Source: Ancylobacter polymorphus
GTDB taxonomy: Bacteria; Pseudomonadota; Alphaproteobacteria; Rhizobiales; Xanthobacteraceae
Assembly: GCF_022836935.1 (NCBI RefSeq)
Contig: NZ_CP083239.1
Coordinates: forward strand, 2,866,001-2,930,000
Reading direction: 5' to 3'
Length of the DNA: 64,000 nucleotides
The position numbers and the translations under genes were made by a program. This document shows positions 19,144 through 30,897 of this stretch, piece after piece. The notes beneath the pieces are model-generated. The model did no database searches. It worked only from the letters and a program-made list of their open reading frames with translations, and was not told the origin of the DNA. Within the stretch, counting starts at the first letter, position 1; every line of letters begins with the position of its first letter.

Positions 19144-20547
19144 TCAGGGGCGGCGGTTGCGGCCCAGGAGGCTCGCCATTTCCTCCTCGAACAGGTCCAC
19201 TTCCTCGCCTGGACGGGGTGCGGTGGCCTCGTCGGGCAGGCGGATTTCCGGGGCGAACATGTCGATCGCCCGGACCGACGCCGTGGGCGCAGCGGGCGCA
19301 TTCTCCGCGATGGCGTCCACGCGTATCTCTGGCGCCTGCGCATCGGCTGCGCCGACGGGCGGCTTGACGACCGGCGCCGCGGTCAGCGGTGCCCGCGCGG
19401 GCGGAACGGGCGACATTTCCGCCACGGGTCCCGCGACCGCCGGAGGGGAGACGTCGGGCGCCGATGGCGCCGCATGGACAGGCATCGCCGCGTGAGGCAC
19501 GGGCGCGGCGGACCGCCCCGGCCGGTCGATCGCCTTTTCGAGCGCGCGTTCGAACGCCGGCGAACCAAGAGGCGAGGCGGCAACTGCCGGCCGAACAGGC
19601 TCGGCGTCGGCCATGGGCGGACGCCGCAGCGTCTCCTCCAGATGCTCGGCCATGCCGGCAAACAGCGGGTCGACCTTCACAGTGACCCGCGCCCCGGTGT
19701 CAGGTTCGGAAGCGCTCACAACAGGTTCGCTGCGGGTCGCGACTGAACCGGCGCCCGGCGCGTGGGGCAGTGGGGCCAGCAGCGGCGACGTGCGAGGGGC
19801 CTCCGCCATCTCAGGCGCGCGCGCTTCCAGCGGGCGGCGGGCAAAGGGCGGACCGGCGACCGGCCCCGGCGACATCGCCGGGCCTGGCGGAAGAGGAGCG
19901 AGCTCCGCACCGATATCGCGGGCCGGGCCGCGCGAGATCATCGGCGGGCGGGGGTCCACAGGTCCGCGCGCTTCGGAGGGCAAGGGCGTGGCGCGCGGCG
20001 GACGCGCTGCGTTCGGGGACGGCGGCGGCGCCTCGCGGGAGGGGCGCGGCTCGCGCAGCGGTTCGGCTCGCGGGGCGGGGCGGTGAAGATCGCCGGGCCG
20101 CGGCGGGTCGAAACGGTGAGGATCGAGCGGCGGGTGGTCCGGGGCCCGCGCCGGCTCGGTGCGCAGCGGCTCGTGATGCGGCGCGGGGTCCGGCAGCCGT
20201 CCCGGCGCGTGTGCGCGCGCCGGCTCGACTCCCCGCGCGGCCAGGGACGGGTGTTGCGGCGCCCGAGCGTGGACGGCGGCGATGCCGCTTTCCACCAGGA
20301 AGTCGCTGCCCCCACCGAGCACGACCAGATGCTGAACATCGTCGCGCTGGATCAGTACGAGGCGGCGAGTTTCGTCGATCTGGATATGGTCGATGACGGC
20401 CAGCCGGTGGCCGGCGACCATGCGCTGGCTCCGATTGCGCCGGGTCAGGCGGCCCAGCCACACCACGAGGCCCGCCAGCACGATCAACCCGGCAAGGGCG
20501 AGGATCGGTACGGTGTAGGGTCCGAGATCGGACAGTACATCCATCAT
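19144..20547 (-). CDS. FliO-domain (flagellar biosynthetic protein FliO-like) protein with long Pro/Ala-rich tail
   Basis: About 467 residues. One membrane helix (PYTVPILALAGLIVLAGLVV) is followed by a small FliO-type domain (HRLAVIDHIQIDETRRLVLI then DDVQHLVVLGG at about 40-75). The remaining 380 residues are Pro/Ala/Arg-rich and look disordered, with a short conserved acidic end (EEVDLFEEEMASLLG). FliO helps assemble the flagellar export gate, but real FliO is about 100-150 residues and lies with fliPQR; no flagellar gene is here. I place the start at the fourth Met, nine bases after GGAG, rather than at 20556. Role unknown; a membrane-anchored envelope factor is possible. Confidence 0.75.
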   Translation of the reverse strand: MMDVLSDLGPYTVPILALAGLIVLAGLVVWLGRLTRRNRSQRMVAGHRLAVIDHIQIDETRRLVLIQRDDVQHLVVLGGGSDFLVESGIAAVHARAPQHPSLAARGVEPARAHAPGRLPDPAPHHEPLRTEPARAPDHPPLDPHRFDPPRPGDLHRPAPRAEPLREPRPSREAPPPSPNAARPPRATPLPSEARGPVDPRPPMISRGPARDIGAELAPLPPGPAMSPGPVAGPPFARRPLEARAPEMAEAPRTSPLLAPLPHAPGAGSVATRSEPVVSASEPDTGARVTVKVDPLFAGMAEHLEETLRRPPMADAEPVRPAVAASPLGSPAFERALEKAIDRPGRSAAPVPHAAMPVHAAPSAPDVSPPAVAGPVAEMSPVPPARAPLTAAPVVKPPVGAADAQAPEIRVDAIAENAPAAPTASVRAIDMFAPEIRLPDEATAPRPGEEVDLFEEEMASLLGRNRRP

Positions 20548-20805
20548 GCGCCACATCTCCTGCAGGGCGGCCTGCGCTGGCGTCGCACAGGCCCGATCAC
20601 ATACGTCCTTTGTGTCGCGTCAGGGCTCTCCCGGCAAGTCCCGGCCTCAATTCCGCCGTTCCGCACACGGCTTAGATCGCTGCGTGCGGCGGATAAGCCC
20701 AATCGGCCCTTGCTCCGGGGGAGCGGGTCGGGCACCAAGAAGGACAGGTTGAATCGCCTCGCTGCGCGGCGTCGGCGGCGGCAGCGGAAGGCTCCTGGCT
20801 TGAAC

Positions 20806-23331
20806 ATGGCGGACGGCGGACGCGACGATCCCACCCTCGACCGGACCGAGATCGGCGGCAGCATCCGGCTGGTGCTGCTGGTCGCGCTCGCGCTGGTCGG
20901 CGCGGTGGTGTCACTGCTGCTTTTGGGGCGCGACCGAGCCGACCCGTGGATCATCGGGCTGCTCACCGTCCTTGCGGTCGTCGGCGTTTTCGCCCTCTTC
21001 GCCTATGCGGCGGGCCTGCTGCGCTTCGGCGAGCCGGACCTGCGAGACGAACTGGCGCGACGAATCGTCGACAGCGGCCCAGAGGGCGTCAGCATCGTCG
21101 ATACGCTCGGGCGGGTGCTCTATGCCAATCCGCGCTATTGCGAGATCACGGGCGCGGCCTCCCTGCAGGAGGCGCGGCCGGTCGAGCGGCTGTTTACCAG
21201 CGACCCCGATGTCTCGGAGGCGGTCTATCGCCTCGCCCAGAGCGTGCGCGAGGGGCGCGCCTCCGTCGAGGAGGTGCGTCATGCCGTTCCCGGCCAGCCG
21301 GTGCGCTGGCTCCGCCTCGGCGCCCGCCCGGCGGCGGCGGGGAAGGGCGTGCGCTGCACCGTGTGGACGGTGAGCGACCTGACCCGCGAACGGGAGCGGC
21401 AGGAGAGCGCCTTTCTCGAACTGCAGCACGCCATCGACTATCTCGACCACGCACCGGCCGGCTTCTTCTCGGCGGCGGGTGGGGCCATTCATTACATCAA
21501 TGCGACGCTGGTGGATTGGCTCGGCTACGACCTTGCCGAGTTCGGCCCCGGCGGGCTCACGGTCGGCGACATCGTGCCGGGGCCGGCGGCGGCGCTGCTC
21601 ACCGGCATGGCGCCGCTTCCGGGCGGTGTGCGCACCGAGGTGCTGGATCTCGACCTGCGGCGCAAGAATGGGCAGCCCCTTCCGGTCCGGCTCTGGCACC
21701 GCGTCGCCTATGCCTCCGATGGCACGCCGGGCGCCTCGCGCACGCTGGTGGTCAACCGCTCGCGCGAGGACAATGCCGCCGATCCCGCCCGCGCGGCCGA
21801 GGTGCGGTTCGCCCGGTTCTTCCACAATTCGCCCATCGCTATCGCCGAGGTAGACGCCGAAGGCCGCGTCGTCCGTGCCAATGCGATGTTCGCCCGGCTG
21901 TTCGGTGGCCGCGAGGACGAGCGCCGGCACATTGTCGATTTCGTGCCTGAGCCGGCACGCGCGCCGCTACGGGGGGCGTTGACGGCGGCGGTGCAGGGGC
22001 AGGCGCCGTCGGCACCGCTCGACATCGTTCTGGAGCGCGAGGGCGGCCGGTCGGCGCGCTTCTACTTCGCTTCGGTGGAGGATGGCGGTGCCGCGCGCGA
22101 GGCGGCGATCGTCTATGTCATCGAGACCACCGAACAGCGGGCGCTGGAAGCGCAGTTCGCCCAGTCGCAGAAGATGCAGGCGGTTGGCCAGCTTGCCGGC
22201 GGCGTGGCGCATGACTTCAACAACGTGCTGACCGCCATCATCGGCTATTCCGACCTGCTGCTGGCCAATGCGCGCCCCACCGATCCGTCCTTCCAGGATG
22301 TGATGCAGATCAAGCAGAACGCCAACCGCGCGGCAGGTCTGGTGCGTCAGCTTCTCGCTTTCTCCCGCCGCCAGACGTTGCGCCCGCAGGTGCTGCGGCT
22401 CGGCGACGTGATGAGCGACCTCACCATGCTGCTGCGCCGCCTGCTCGGCGAGACGATCAAGCTGGAGGTGAAGGAAGGACGGGACCTGTGGCCGGTGAAG
22501 GCCGATCTCAACCAGTTCGAGCAGGTCATCGTCAATCTTGCCGTCAACGCCCGCGACGCCATGCCGGCCGGCGGCACGCTCGCCATCCGCACGGCGAATG
22601 TCAGCGCCGCGCAGGCCGCTTCCTACGCAGAGGCCGGCCTGCCGGAGGCCGACCATGTGCTGGTGGAGGTGGCCGATACCGGCACCGGCATCCCGCCCGA
22701 CATTCTCGACAAGATCTTCGAGCCCTTCTTCTCCACCAAGGAAGTCGGCAAGGGCACGGGCCTTGGGCTCTCCACCGTCTATGGCATCGTCAAGCAGACG
22801 GGCGGCACGCTGCAGGTGGAGAGCGAAGTGGGACGGGGCTCGGTGTTCCGTGTCTTCCTGCCGCGCCATGTGCCCGATGCCGCGGAATTGGCACCGCGTG
22901 CGCCCGAGCCCGATGTCCCGGCGAAGGCCGCCGACCTCACCGGGCGCGGCACGCTGCTGCTGGTGGAGGACGAGGAGGCGGTGCGCGCCTTCGCTGCCCG
23001 GGCACTGGCCTCGCGTGGCTATCATGTGCTGGAGGCCGGCTCCGGTGTCGAGGCGCTGGAAGTGATGGCGCAGCATCCCGGCGAGGTCGAACTGATCCTT
23101 TCCGACGTGGTGATGCCGGAAATGGATGGCCCGACGCTGTTGAAGGAGTTGCGCCCCAGCCATCCCGACATCAAGGTGATATTCATGTCGGGCTATGCCG
23201 AGGAGGCCTTCGCCAAGAATCTGCCGGAGGGCGCGGATTTCGGCTTCCTGCCGAAGCCGTTCACCCTCAAGCAGCTGATCGAGGCGGTGAAGGCGAGCAT
23301 GGGCCGGAGCGAGCCGGGCCGTACCGAGTAA
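20806..23331 (+). CDS. cckA: Cell-cycle hybrid histidine kinase CckA
   Basis: About 841 residues. Two N-terminal membrane helices (18-40, 47-70) are followed by PAS-type sensor domains, a HisKA domain with the CckA-like H-box [18 protein letters not shown] (His469), a HATPase domain ([40 protein letters not shown]) and a C-terminal receiver with phospho-acceptor Asp767 ([11 protein letters not shown]) and the partner Lys in FLPKPF. Known: CckA phosphorylates ChpT, which feeds CtrA and CpdR and so controls the alphaproteobacterial cell cycle. The frame is open far upstream across the FliO-like gene; that part is shadow, and homologues start near [12 protein letters not shown] at 20800 is an alternative start. 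Confidence 0.93.
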   Translation: MADGGRDDPTLDRTEIGGSIRLVLLVALALVGAVVSLLLLGRDRADPWIIGLLTVLAVVGVFALFAYAAGLLRFGEPDLRDELARRIVDSGPEGVSIVDTLGRVLYANPRYCEITGAASLQEARPVERLFTSDPDVSEAVYRLAQSVREGRASVEEVRHAVPGQPVRWLRLGARPAAAGKGVRCTVWTVSDLTRERERQESAFLELQHAIDYLDHAPAGFFSAAGGAIHYINATLVDWLGYDLAEFGPGGLTVGDIVPGPAAALLTGMAPLPGGVRTEVLDLDLRRKNGQPLPVRLWHRVAYASDGTPGASRTLVVNRSREDNAADPARAAEVRFARFFHNSPIAIAEVDAEGRVVRANAMFARLFGGREDERRHIVDFVPEPARAPLRGALTAAVQGQAPSAPLDIVLEREGGRSARFYFASVEDGGAAREAAIVYVIETTEQRALEAQFAQSQKMQAVGQLAGGVAHDFNNVLTAIIGYSDLLLANARPTDPSFQDVMQIKQNANRAAGLVRQLLAFSRRQTLRPQVLRLGDVMSDLTMLLRRLLGETIKLEVKEGRDLWPVKADLNQFEQVIVNLAVNARDAMPAGGTLAIRTANVSAAQAASYAEAGLPEADHVLVEVADTGTGIPPDILDKIFEPFFSTKEVGKGTGLGLSTVYGIVKQTGGTLQVESEVGRGSVFRVFLPRHVPDAAELAPRAPEPDVPAKAADLTGRGTLLLVEDEEAVRAFAARALASRGYHVLEAGSGVEALEVMAQHPGEVELILSDVVMPEMDGPTLLKELRPSHPDIKVIFMSGYAEEAFAKNLPEGADFGFLPKPFTLKQLIEAVKASMGRSEPGRTE

Positions 23332-23362
23332 TGTCCCGCGAGGGGACCGTCTGGAGGATGAG

Positions 23363-25006
23363 ATGAGCGCAGCGACCGAGGACGTCTTCAAGGCTCTGGC
23401 CGCCGACCATGCTTCCCGCGCCGAGCAAAAGGTGGCGGACCTCTTCGCCGCCGATGCGGACCGTTTCGCGCGCTTCTCAGCCTCTTTCGAGGACATGCTG
23501 CTCGATTTCTCGAAATGCTCGCTGACGGCGGACACGCTCGGCCTGCTGCTCGATCTCGTCCGGGCCGCCGGGGTCGAGGCCAAGCGCGAGGCGATGTTCT
23601 CCGGCGTGCACATCAATCTCACCGAGGACCGGGCGGTGCTTCATACCGCGCTGCGCGATCCCGGCGAGACGCCGCTGGTCGTCGATGGGCAAGATGTGCG
23701 TGCCGATGTCGCCTCGGTTCTCGCCGCCATGGCGAATTTTGCGGAGGGCATCCGCTCCGGCGCGCTCAAGGGCTGGACCGGCAAGCCGATCACCGACGTG
23801 GTCAATATCGGCATTGGCGGATCGGACCTCGGGCCCGTCATGGCGACCATTGCGCTGACGCCCTACCATGACGGCCCGCGCGCGCATTACGTCTCCAATA
23901 TCGACGGCGCCCATCTCTACGACACGGTGAAGGGTCTCGATCCGGCATCCACCCTGTTCATCGTCGCCTCCAAGACCTTCACCACCCAGGAGACGATGGC
24001 GAACGCCGCCAGCGCCCGCCACTGGATCGTCGAGGCGCTGGGCGAGGCGGCGGTGGCGAACCATTTCGCCGCCGTATCCACCGCGCTCGACAAGGTTGCC
24101 GCCTTCGGCATCGCGCCGGAGCGGGTGTTCGGCTTCTGGGACTGGGTCGGCGGGCGGTATTCGGTATGGTCAGCCATCGGCCTGCCGGTCATGATCGCCG
24201 TGGGCGAAGCGAATTTCCGCCGCTTTCTCGCCGGCGGCCATGCGATGGACACGCATTTCCGCACCGCGCCGCTGGAAAAGAACCTCCCCGTCCTGCTCGC
24301 GCTCGTCGGTCTGTGGCACCGCGATGTGTGCGGCTACGCCACCCGCGCGGTCATTCCCTACGACCAGCATCTGGCGCGGCTGCCGGCCTATCTCCAGCAG
24401 CTCGACATGGAGAGCAACGGCAAGCATGTGACGCTCGACGGCAAGACGGTGGCGCATGACACCGGCCCGGTGGTGTGGGGCGAGCCGGGGACCAATGGCC
24501 AGCATGCTTTCTTCCAGCTGATCCACCAGGGCACCAGCCCGATTCCGGTTGAGTTTCTGATCGCCGCCAAGGGCCATGCGGAAGAGACCGAGCCGGGCCT
24601 GAAGCGCCAGCACGCCATGCTGATTGCCAACTGCCTCGCCCAGTCCGAGGCGCTGATGCGCGGGCGCACGCTGGAAGAGGCCAAGGCGCAGCTTCTCGCC
24701 GCGGGCCGTGACGAGGCGACCGCCGACAAGATCGCTCCCCACCGCGTGTTCACCGGCAGCCGGCCCTCCGTGACCATCGCCTATGAAACGCTCGACCCCT
24801 ACACGCTCGGGCGCCTCATCGCGCTCTATGAGCACCGTGTGTTCGTCGAGGGTGCGGTGTGGAACATCAACAGCTTCGACCAGTGGGGCGTCGAACTCGG
24901 CAAGGAACTCGCCAGCACCTTGCTGCCGGCGGTGGAAAGCGGCGTGGCGCCGGACAGCGTCTCGACCTCGGCGGCCGGGCTGCTGCGCCATCTCGTCCGT
25001 AAGTGA
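23363..25006 (+). CDS. pgi: Glucose-6-phosphate isomerase
   Basis: A 547-residue cytoplasmic enzyme interconverting glucose 6-phosphate and fructose 6-phosphate. The signatures are intact: [16 protein letters not shown], the SIS-fold [10 protein letters not shown], the PGI signature [15 protein letters not shown] (about 260) and [18 protein letters not shown] near the end. Length is that of the bacterial Pgi family. It begins 31 bases after cckA, with GGAGGATGAG before the ATG, so it may be read together with cckA or from its own promoter. The next gene, pgm, acts on the same sugar phosphate. Confidence 0.97.
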   Translation: MSAATEDVFKALAADHASRAEQKVADLFAADADRFARFSASFEDMLLDFSKCSLTADTLGLLLDLVRAAGVEAKREAMFSGVHINLTEDRAVLHTALRDPGETPLVVDGQDVRADVASVLAAMANFAEGIRSGALKGWTGKPITDVVNIGIGGSDLGPVMATIALTPYHDGPRAHYVSNIDGAHLYDTVKGLDPASTLFIVASKTFTTQETMANAASARHWIVEALGEAAVANHFAAVSTALDKVAAFGIAPERVFGFWDWVGGRYSVWSAIGLPVMIAVGEANFRRFLAGGHAMDTHFRTAPLEKNLPVLLALVGLWHRDVCGYATRAVIPYDQHLARLPAYLQQLDMESNGKHVTLDGKTVAHDTGPVVWGEPGTNGQHAFFQLIHQGTSPIPVEFLIAAKGHAEETEPGLKRQHAMLIANCLAQSEALMRGRTLEEAKAQLLAAGRDEATADKIAPHRVFTGSRPSVTIAYETLDPYTLGRLIALYEHRVFVEGAVWNINSFDQWGVELGKELASTLLPAVESGVAPDSVSTSAAGLLRHLVRK

Positions 25007-25064
25007 CGGTCCACCCTGGCCCGGCTCTCTTTATCGGGAACCGGGCTTCTTCCCAAACGTCTAA

Positions 25065-26750
<1,686 letters not shown>

Positions 26751-26788
26751 CGGCGCAGCGACGGCCGGCGCGGCGCGACGGCGCTTGG

Positions 26789-27346
26789 CTACCGCAGGGC
26801 GCCTGTCCAGTGCAGTTCCAGCCGCCGAAGGACGCCATAGGCGATGGTGAGGTCATCACTCTCATCATCAGGTGCGGGTTGTGAGCCGGCGGGTCGGCCG
26901 TCATGTGTGGCGCGAATAGCGTCACACAGGCTCTGCGCCTTTGTCGTCAGTCGCAGCCGGGCCGAGCGGCGGTCGCGTTGCGAGGCGGCGCGATGCACAT
27001 ATTCCGCATCAACAAGTTGCTTGAGATTGTAGGACGCGTTCGAGCCGAGATAGTGCCCGCGCTCCAGCAGGTCGCGGACGGACAGTTCGTCATTGCCGAT
27101 ATTGAACAGCAGCATTACCTGCGACGGGCTGATGTCATCCACGCCAAGGCGGGTGAGCTCGGCGCGCAGCACATCGAGGAAGCGGCGATGGGCCCGCTCG
27201 ATCAGCCGCCCGATGTCCAAGGGGGTGACCGATGCGGACCCTGCGGGCCCATCCAAGGAGGCGACCGCCGGAAAGCCCGCCTCCGGGGCGTCGGAGTCTC
27301 CGGCCGTTTCCGCTGCCAGGGCAGCTTTGCGTGCAGTTGACCTCAT
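26789..27346 (-). CDS. MarR-family transcriptional regulator (LdtR-like)
   Basis: A 185-residue winged-helix repressor. The core reads GRLIERAHRRFLDVLRAELT, VDDISPSQVMLLFNIG, the recognition helix region RGHYLGSNASYNLKQL and the wing RDRRSARLRLTTKAQ. This is the arrangement of the rhizobial LdtR group, known in Liberibacter to control an L,D-transpeptidase and stress tolerance; no transpeptidase gene is adjacent here. The frame extends upstream, but a GGGGA eight bases before ATG 27346 fixes that start. Residues 1-35 are Ala/Gly-rich and probably flexible. A dyad 38-59 bases upstream could be its autoregulatory operator. Confidence 0.85.
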   Translation of the reverse strand: MRSTARKAALAAETAGDSDAPEAGFPAVASLDGPAGSASVTPLDIGRLIERAHRRFLDVLRAELTRLGVDDISPSQVMLLFNIGNDELSVRDLLERGHYLGSNASYNLKQLVDAEYVHRAASQRDRRSARLRLTTKAQSLCDAIRATHDGRPAGSQPAPDDESDDLTIAYGVLRRLELHWTGALR

Positions 27347-27383
27347 AGCTGTGTCCCCATCCCCGTAATCGATGACTGATTTC

Positions 27384-27405
27384 GTGACCGTCCCCGAACG
27401 GTCAC
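27384..27405. promoter_or_regulatory. Palindrome upstream of the MarR gene (candidate operator)
   Basis: GTGACCGT and ACGGTCAC form a perfect 8-bp dyad around CCCCGA, 38-59 bases upstream of the MarR start. Position and size suit a MarR autoregulation site. It could equally be an RNA hairpin; it has no T-run. Confidence 0.35.
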
Positions 27406-27576
27406 GCAGCAGACGCCGATGATGTGGCCAGCAGATTATTGAGAAAATGCGGCGGTCGCCAACGGATTTATGAGAGAGGTGCCCCGGTCCACGGAAAATC
27501 GCCGCTGGATGGGTGCGGCATTGCAAAGCGTTCCGTGGGAGCTGATCTCGTCCCCATGAGGACCGGAATCGTAACC

Positions 27577-28065
27577 TCAGTGCGGGGTTTCGAGATGCGA
27601 TTCGAGAAACCAGAGCGCTTTATCGAGGGAGCGCGAAGCGGCGGTGAAGATATCGGCAGTGGTCGGGTCGCCGGCGTCATCGGACTCATTGATCGCCTTG
27701 CGCACATTGTTCGCTACCGCACCGAAACGCTCGGCCAGAGCCGCCAGATGGTCGGGAATGGCGTAGATGTCGGTCGGGTAGGCTTTCAGCGGGCTGCCGT
27801 CGGCGACGGTTTGCGTGGTTCCCAGCGCCGTGCCGCCAAGCTGCACCACGCGTTCGGCCATGGTGTCGTTGTGGTCGTCCAACTCGGTGCGGAAGCCGTC
27901 GAGCATCTCGTGGACCGCGATGAACTGCGGGCCCTTCAGGTTCCAGTGCGCCTGCTTGACCGCCAGTGCGAGATCGATGCCGGCGGCGAGATTGGCGTTG
28001 AGCAGGTCGATGGCGACCTTCTTGGCATTGGACGGAACGTCATTCGCGGTCTTGTGGTCAGCCAT
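27577..28065 (-). CDS. dps: Dps family DNA-protection / ferritin-like protein
   Basis: A 162-residue member of the Dps family, which forms dodecamers that oxidise and store iron using peroxide and bind DNA in stationary phase. The ferroxidase residues are in [20 protein letters not shown] (His, then the Asp/Glu of the second helix in [10 protein letters not shown]). The short Lys-containing N-terminus may contact DNA. A good AGGAAG precedes the ATG. It is monocistronic, upstream of the MarR gene on the same strand with 230 bases between. Confidence 0.93.
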   Translation of the reverse strand: MADHKTANDVPSNAKKVAIDLLNANLAAGIDLALAVKQAHWNLKGPQFIAVHEMLDGFRTELDDHNDTMAERVVQLGGTALGTTQTVADGSPLKAYPTDIYAIPDHLAALAERFGAVANNVRKAINESDDAGDPTTADIFTAASRSLDKALWFLESHLETPH

Positions 28066-28146
28066 GGGAAATCCTCTTCCTGGGACGGCCCGGCAGCGGC
28101 ACTGCCGGGCGCCAACAGGGACAAGATTGGCCGCGCTGAACGGTAT

Positions 28147-29103
28147 TCAAGAGCCCCTGTTGTGAAGAATCCGGCCAATGAAGTTGAGAAGCAACTGGGC
28201 GGCGAGGATGGAGGTGACGCCGCCGGGGTCATATTCCCGCGCCACCTCAACGAGGTCGACCCCCGCCACGGTGCCGCGTTTGGTCAGCCCGTCCAGCAGT
28301 TCCAGCACTTCGTAATAGGTGAAGCCACCATGGCTCGGCGTGCCGGTGCCGGGTGCGATGGAGGGGTCGAAGCCGTCAATATCGATGGTGACGTAATAGC
28401 GCTTGCCGGCAGGAATGCGCGCCAGCACCGCTTCCGTGCCGAGCTTGCGGATCTGGCGCACGGAAAGGATGTCCGAGCCCATGGCGCGCGCCGCCTCATA
28501 GCCCTCACGCGCGGTGGAGGAGACGTTGCGGATGCCAAGCTGGGTGAGCCCGGTGACATAGGGCTTTTCCGCTGCGCGGCGCAGCGGGTTGCCATGGCCG
28601 CGCCGCACGCCGTGGCGCTCGTCGACGAAGTCGAGATGAGCGTCGAACTGGACGATGTGAATCGGCTCCTGCTCCGAGAAAGCTTCGATGCAGGGAATGT
28701 TGATCGAATGGTCGCCACCGAGCACCACCGGGAGAGCGCCCGCGGCGAGGATCTTGCGCACGGCCAGCTCGATATTGGCGTGGCTACCCTCGGTGTCGGT
28801 GTGGATCATGTCCGCATCGCCGATATCGACGATGCGGGTGGTCTCCGCCGCGAGATAGGTGACGTCGTCCTCGTGGTCGTAAGCACCCGCATGGCCGAAG
28901 GAGAACAGGGTCGACGCTTCGCGAATGGCACGCGGGCCCGAGCGGGCGCCCGAGCGCCATTGCGTGCCGAGGTCGAACGGGGCGCCGACGATGGCGACAT
29001 CGGCGTCGATCTTGTCCCAGTCAAGCAGCAGCGGGTATTTGCCGAAGGTGCAGATGCCGACGAAGGGAAGATCGAGCCGGCCGCCCTCATAACCGTGAGC
29101 CAT
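28147..29103 (-). CDS. Ureohydrolase (agmatinase/arginase family), second of the pair
   Basis: A 318-residue binuclear-metal hydrolase that removes urea (or a related product) from a guanidino substrate. All metal-binding motifs are intact: VLGGDHSIN, QFDAHLDF and DIDGFDPSIAPGTGTPSHGG. Family members include agmatinase, guanidinobutyrase, guanidinopropionase and Ni-dependent guanidine hydrolase; the substrate loop does not let me choose. It is the last gene of a five-gene operon, and its ATG overlaps the stop of the other ureohydrolase by one base, so the two are translationally coupled. The two differ clearly in sequence, so this is not a recent duplication. Confidence 0.88.
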   Translation of the reverse strand: MAHGYEGGRLDLPFVGICTFGKYPLLLDWDKIDADVAIVGAPFDLGTQWRSGARSGPRAIREASTLFSFGHAGAYDHEDDVTYLAAETTRIVDIGDADMIHTDTEGSHANIELAVRKILAAGALPVVLGGDHSINIPCIEAFSEQEPIHIVQFDAHLDFVDERHGVRRGHGNPLRRAAEKPYVTGLTQLGIRNVSSTAREGYEAARAMGSDILSVRQIRKLGTEAVLARIPAGKRYYVTIDIDGFDPSIAPGTGTPSHGGFTYYEVLELLDGLTKRGTVAGVDLVEVAREYDPGGVTSILAAQLLLNFIGRILHNRGS

Positions 29104-30059
29104 CAGCGCGCGCCCTTCTTTTCCACCGCGCCGGCAAGGACGCAGAGCAGTTCGAACAGGATGGTGGCGCCGGTGAGGGCGGTGAGACCGGAGGGATCGA
29201 AGGGCGGCGCCACCTCGACGAGATCGGCCCCAATGATGTCCAGCCCGTCGAGCAGGCGCACCATCTGCTGCGCTTCGCGGGTGGAGAAACCGCCGATTTC
29301 CGGTGTGCCGGTGCCCGGCGCCTGCGACGGGTCGATGCCGTCAATATCGAAGGTCACATAGGTCGGCGCGTCGCCGACAATGGCGCGGGCTTCCGCCATC
29401 ACATCGGCGACGCCACGCTCCATGAACTCCTCGATGAAGATGATGCGCACGCCCATTTCACGGGCGTAATCATAATTGCCGGCGTCGGAGATGGCCCCGC
29501 GCAGGCCGATCTGCACGAAGCGCTTGGGGTCGACAAGGCCTTCCTCGATAGCGCGGCGGAACGGCGTGCCGTGAGTGTATTTCGAGCCGTTGAAGAAGGT
29601 GTCGTACGTGTCGGAATGGGCATCGAACTGGATGAGCCCGACCGGGCCATCCTTGGCCAGCCCGCGCAGGATCGGCAGGCTGATGAGATGGTCGCCACCG
29701 GCGGTCAGCGGCAGCGCGCCCACTTTCCGCACGCCCTCATAATGGGCGGTGATGATGTCGAGCGAGCGCATCAGGTCGAAGGGATCGATGATGACATCGC
29801 CGCAATCAGCGACGCGGGCGCGGTCATAGGGCGATAGCCCCGTGACATGGTGCACGCGGCGCATCAGGCTCGACTGGTTGCGCAATTCGCGCGGGCCGTG
29901 GCGGGTGCCGGCGCGGTTGGTGGTGCCGAGGTCGAACGGCACGCCGAGAATCGCGATGTCGACCTGGGAGGGCTCGGCCACCGGCAGGCGCATGAAGGTG
30001 GGAAGGCCGGCGAAGCGGGGAACGGTGCCGGAATCGAGGGGTTCGAAAGCGTCGGTCAT
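29103..30059 (-). CDS. Ureohydrolase (agmatinase/arginase family), first of the pair
   Basis: A 318-residue paralogue of its neighbour, with the motifs TAGGDHLIS, QFDAHSDTYD and DIDGIDPSQAPGTGTPEIGG. The Ser of the usual GGDHS motif is Leu here, but the metal ligands are kept, so it should be active. Two different ureohydrolases of identical length made in coupled translation suggest either successive steps on related guanidino compounds or a hetero-oligomer. It follows the creatininase-type gene by 30 bases. Substrate unknown; agmatinase is only the default database name. Confidence 0.88.
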   Translation of the reverse strand: MTDAFEPLDSGTVPRFAGLPTFMRLPVAEPSQVDIAILGVPFDLGTTNRAGTRHGPRELRNQSSLMRRVHHVTGLSPYDRARVADCGDVIIDPFDLMRSLDIITAHYEGVRKVGALPLTAGGDHLISLPILRGLAKDGPVGLIQFDAHSDTYDTFFNGSKYTHGTPFRRAIEEGLVDPKRFVQIGLRGAISDAGNYDYAREMGVRIIFIEEFMERGVADVMAEARAIVGDAPTYVTFDIDGIDPSQAPGTGTPEIGGFSTREAQQMVRLLDGLDIIGADLVEVAPPFDPSGLTALTGATILFELLCVLAGAVEKKGAR

Positions 30060-30089
30060 ATTGGCGGAACCTGATGCCTGTGTTGGGGC

Positions 30090-30866
30090 CTAAAGCCCGA
30101 ACTCCTTGCGGACGGCGGCGGAGATGTGGGTGACGTAATCGGCCATCAGCGCCTGGCCCTTTTCAACGGTCGAGCCGGTGGCCACCGCCAGCACGCCGGA
30201 GGGCGGCAGGCCGAAATCGTCCGGCACCGGGAAGCGGTCATAGGGTGGGAAGGTCGCCGGGCCGTCGGAAGGCGCCTTGTCCATTTCCACCAGGTCGGGC
30301 CGCAGCACCAGCATCAACGAGGTTTCCATCAGGCTGGCATGTTCCAACTCGATGCCGGGGAAACCGGCGGGGAAGATGCTCTCCAGCGTCGCGCGCTGGG
30401 CGAAGTCCCAATATTCCAGCCGCATCACGGTGAGGTCGGTGATGCCGTCGCGGGCGATCTCGCGCCGGGCAAGGTCCAGCCCCTCCACCGACGGCCAGAG
30501 GTTCTCATAATGGCCGTTGACCACCACCAGACGCCGCACGCCTTGGCGGACGAGGTTGCGGATCACGTCCCGCACCACCAGCGCGAAGGTGTGGGCATCG
30601 ACGCTCAGCGTGCCGGGGAACTGCTCGCCGCCGCCCGAGCGCGGCATCGACTTGCAGCCATAGGGGACGGTCGGGGCGACGAGGCCGCCCACCTCGCGGG
30701 CGATGCGCTCGCACACGCCGGTGGGCAGCACCACATCGACATTGAGCGGGAGATGCGGGCCGTGCTGCTCGGTGGAGCCGAGCGGCAGGAACACCGGCGC
30801 GCCGGCGGCCATCTTCGCCGCGAATTCCGGCCAGCTGAGTTCGTCGAGACGTACGCTGTCGACCAT
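30090..30866 (-). CDS. Creatininase-family amidohydrolase
   Basis: A 258-residue metal-dependent amidohydrolase. Metal ligands are visible in LGSTEQHGPHLPLNVD (Glu, His, Asp) and VVNGHYENLW (His, Glu). The NGHYEN form is that of true creatininase as I recall it, not the NGHGGN of many relatives. Creatininase opens creatinine to creatine; others in the family cut formamides or related amides. Placed between dehydrogenases and two ureohydrolases, it may open a cyclic guanidino/amidine ring to give the linear substrate they hydrolyse (inference). I start at ATG 30866, preceded by AGGGGGA, rather than the in-frame upstream start. Confidence 0.85.
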   Translation of the reverse strand: MVDSVRLDELSWPEFAAKMAAGAPVFLPLGSTEQHGPHLPLNVDVVLPTGVCERIAREVGGLVAPTVPYGCKSMPRSGGGEQFPGTLSVDAHTFALVVRDVIRNLVRQGVRRLVVVNGHYENLWPSVEGLDLARREIARDGITDLTVMRLEYWDFAQRATLESIFPAGFPGIELEHASLMETSLMLVLRPDLVEMDKAPSDGPATFPPYDRFPVPDDFGLPPSGVLAVATGSTVEKGQALMADYVTHISAAVRKEFGL

Positions 30867-30897
30867 GCGGTCCCCCTGAGTGTGATGGCGTGCCCGT

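Noticed and set aside
19762..20805. Upstream extension of the cckA frame across the FliO-like gene
   Set aside because: The extension is Arg/Gly/Ala low-complexity, antisense to a gene with a real domain and membrane helix, and CckA homologues begin near 20806.
27424..29361. A 645-residue plus-strand frame over dps and the ureohydrolases
   Set aside because: It is antisense to three genes with intact catalytic motifs and has no recognisable domain.
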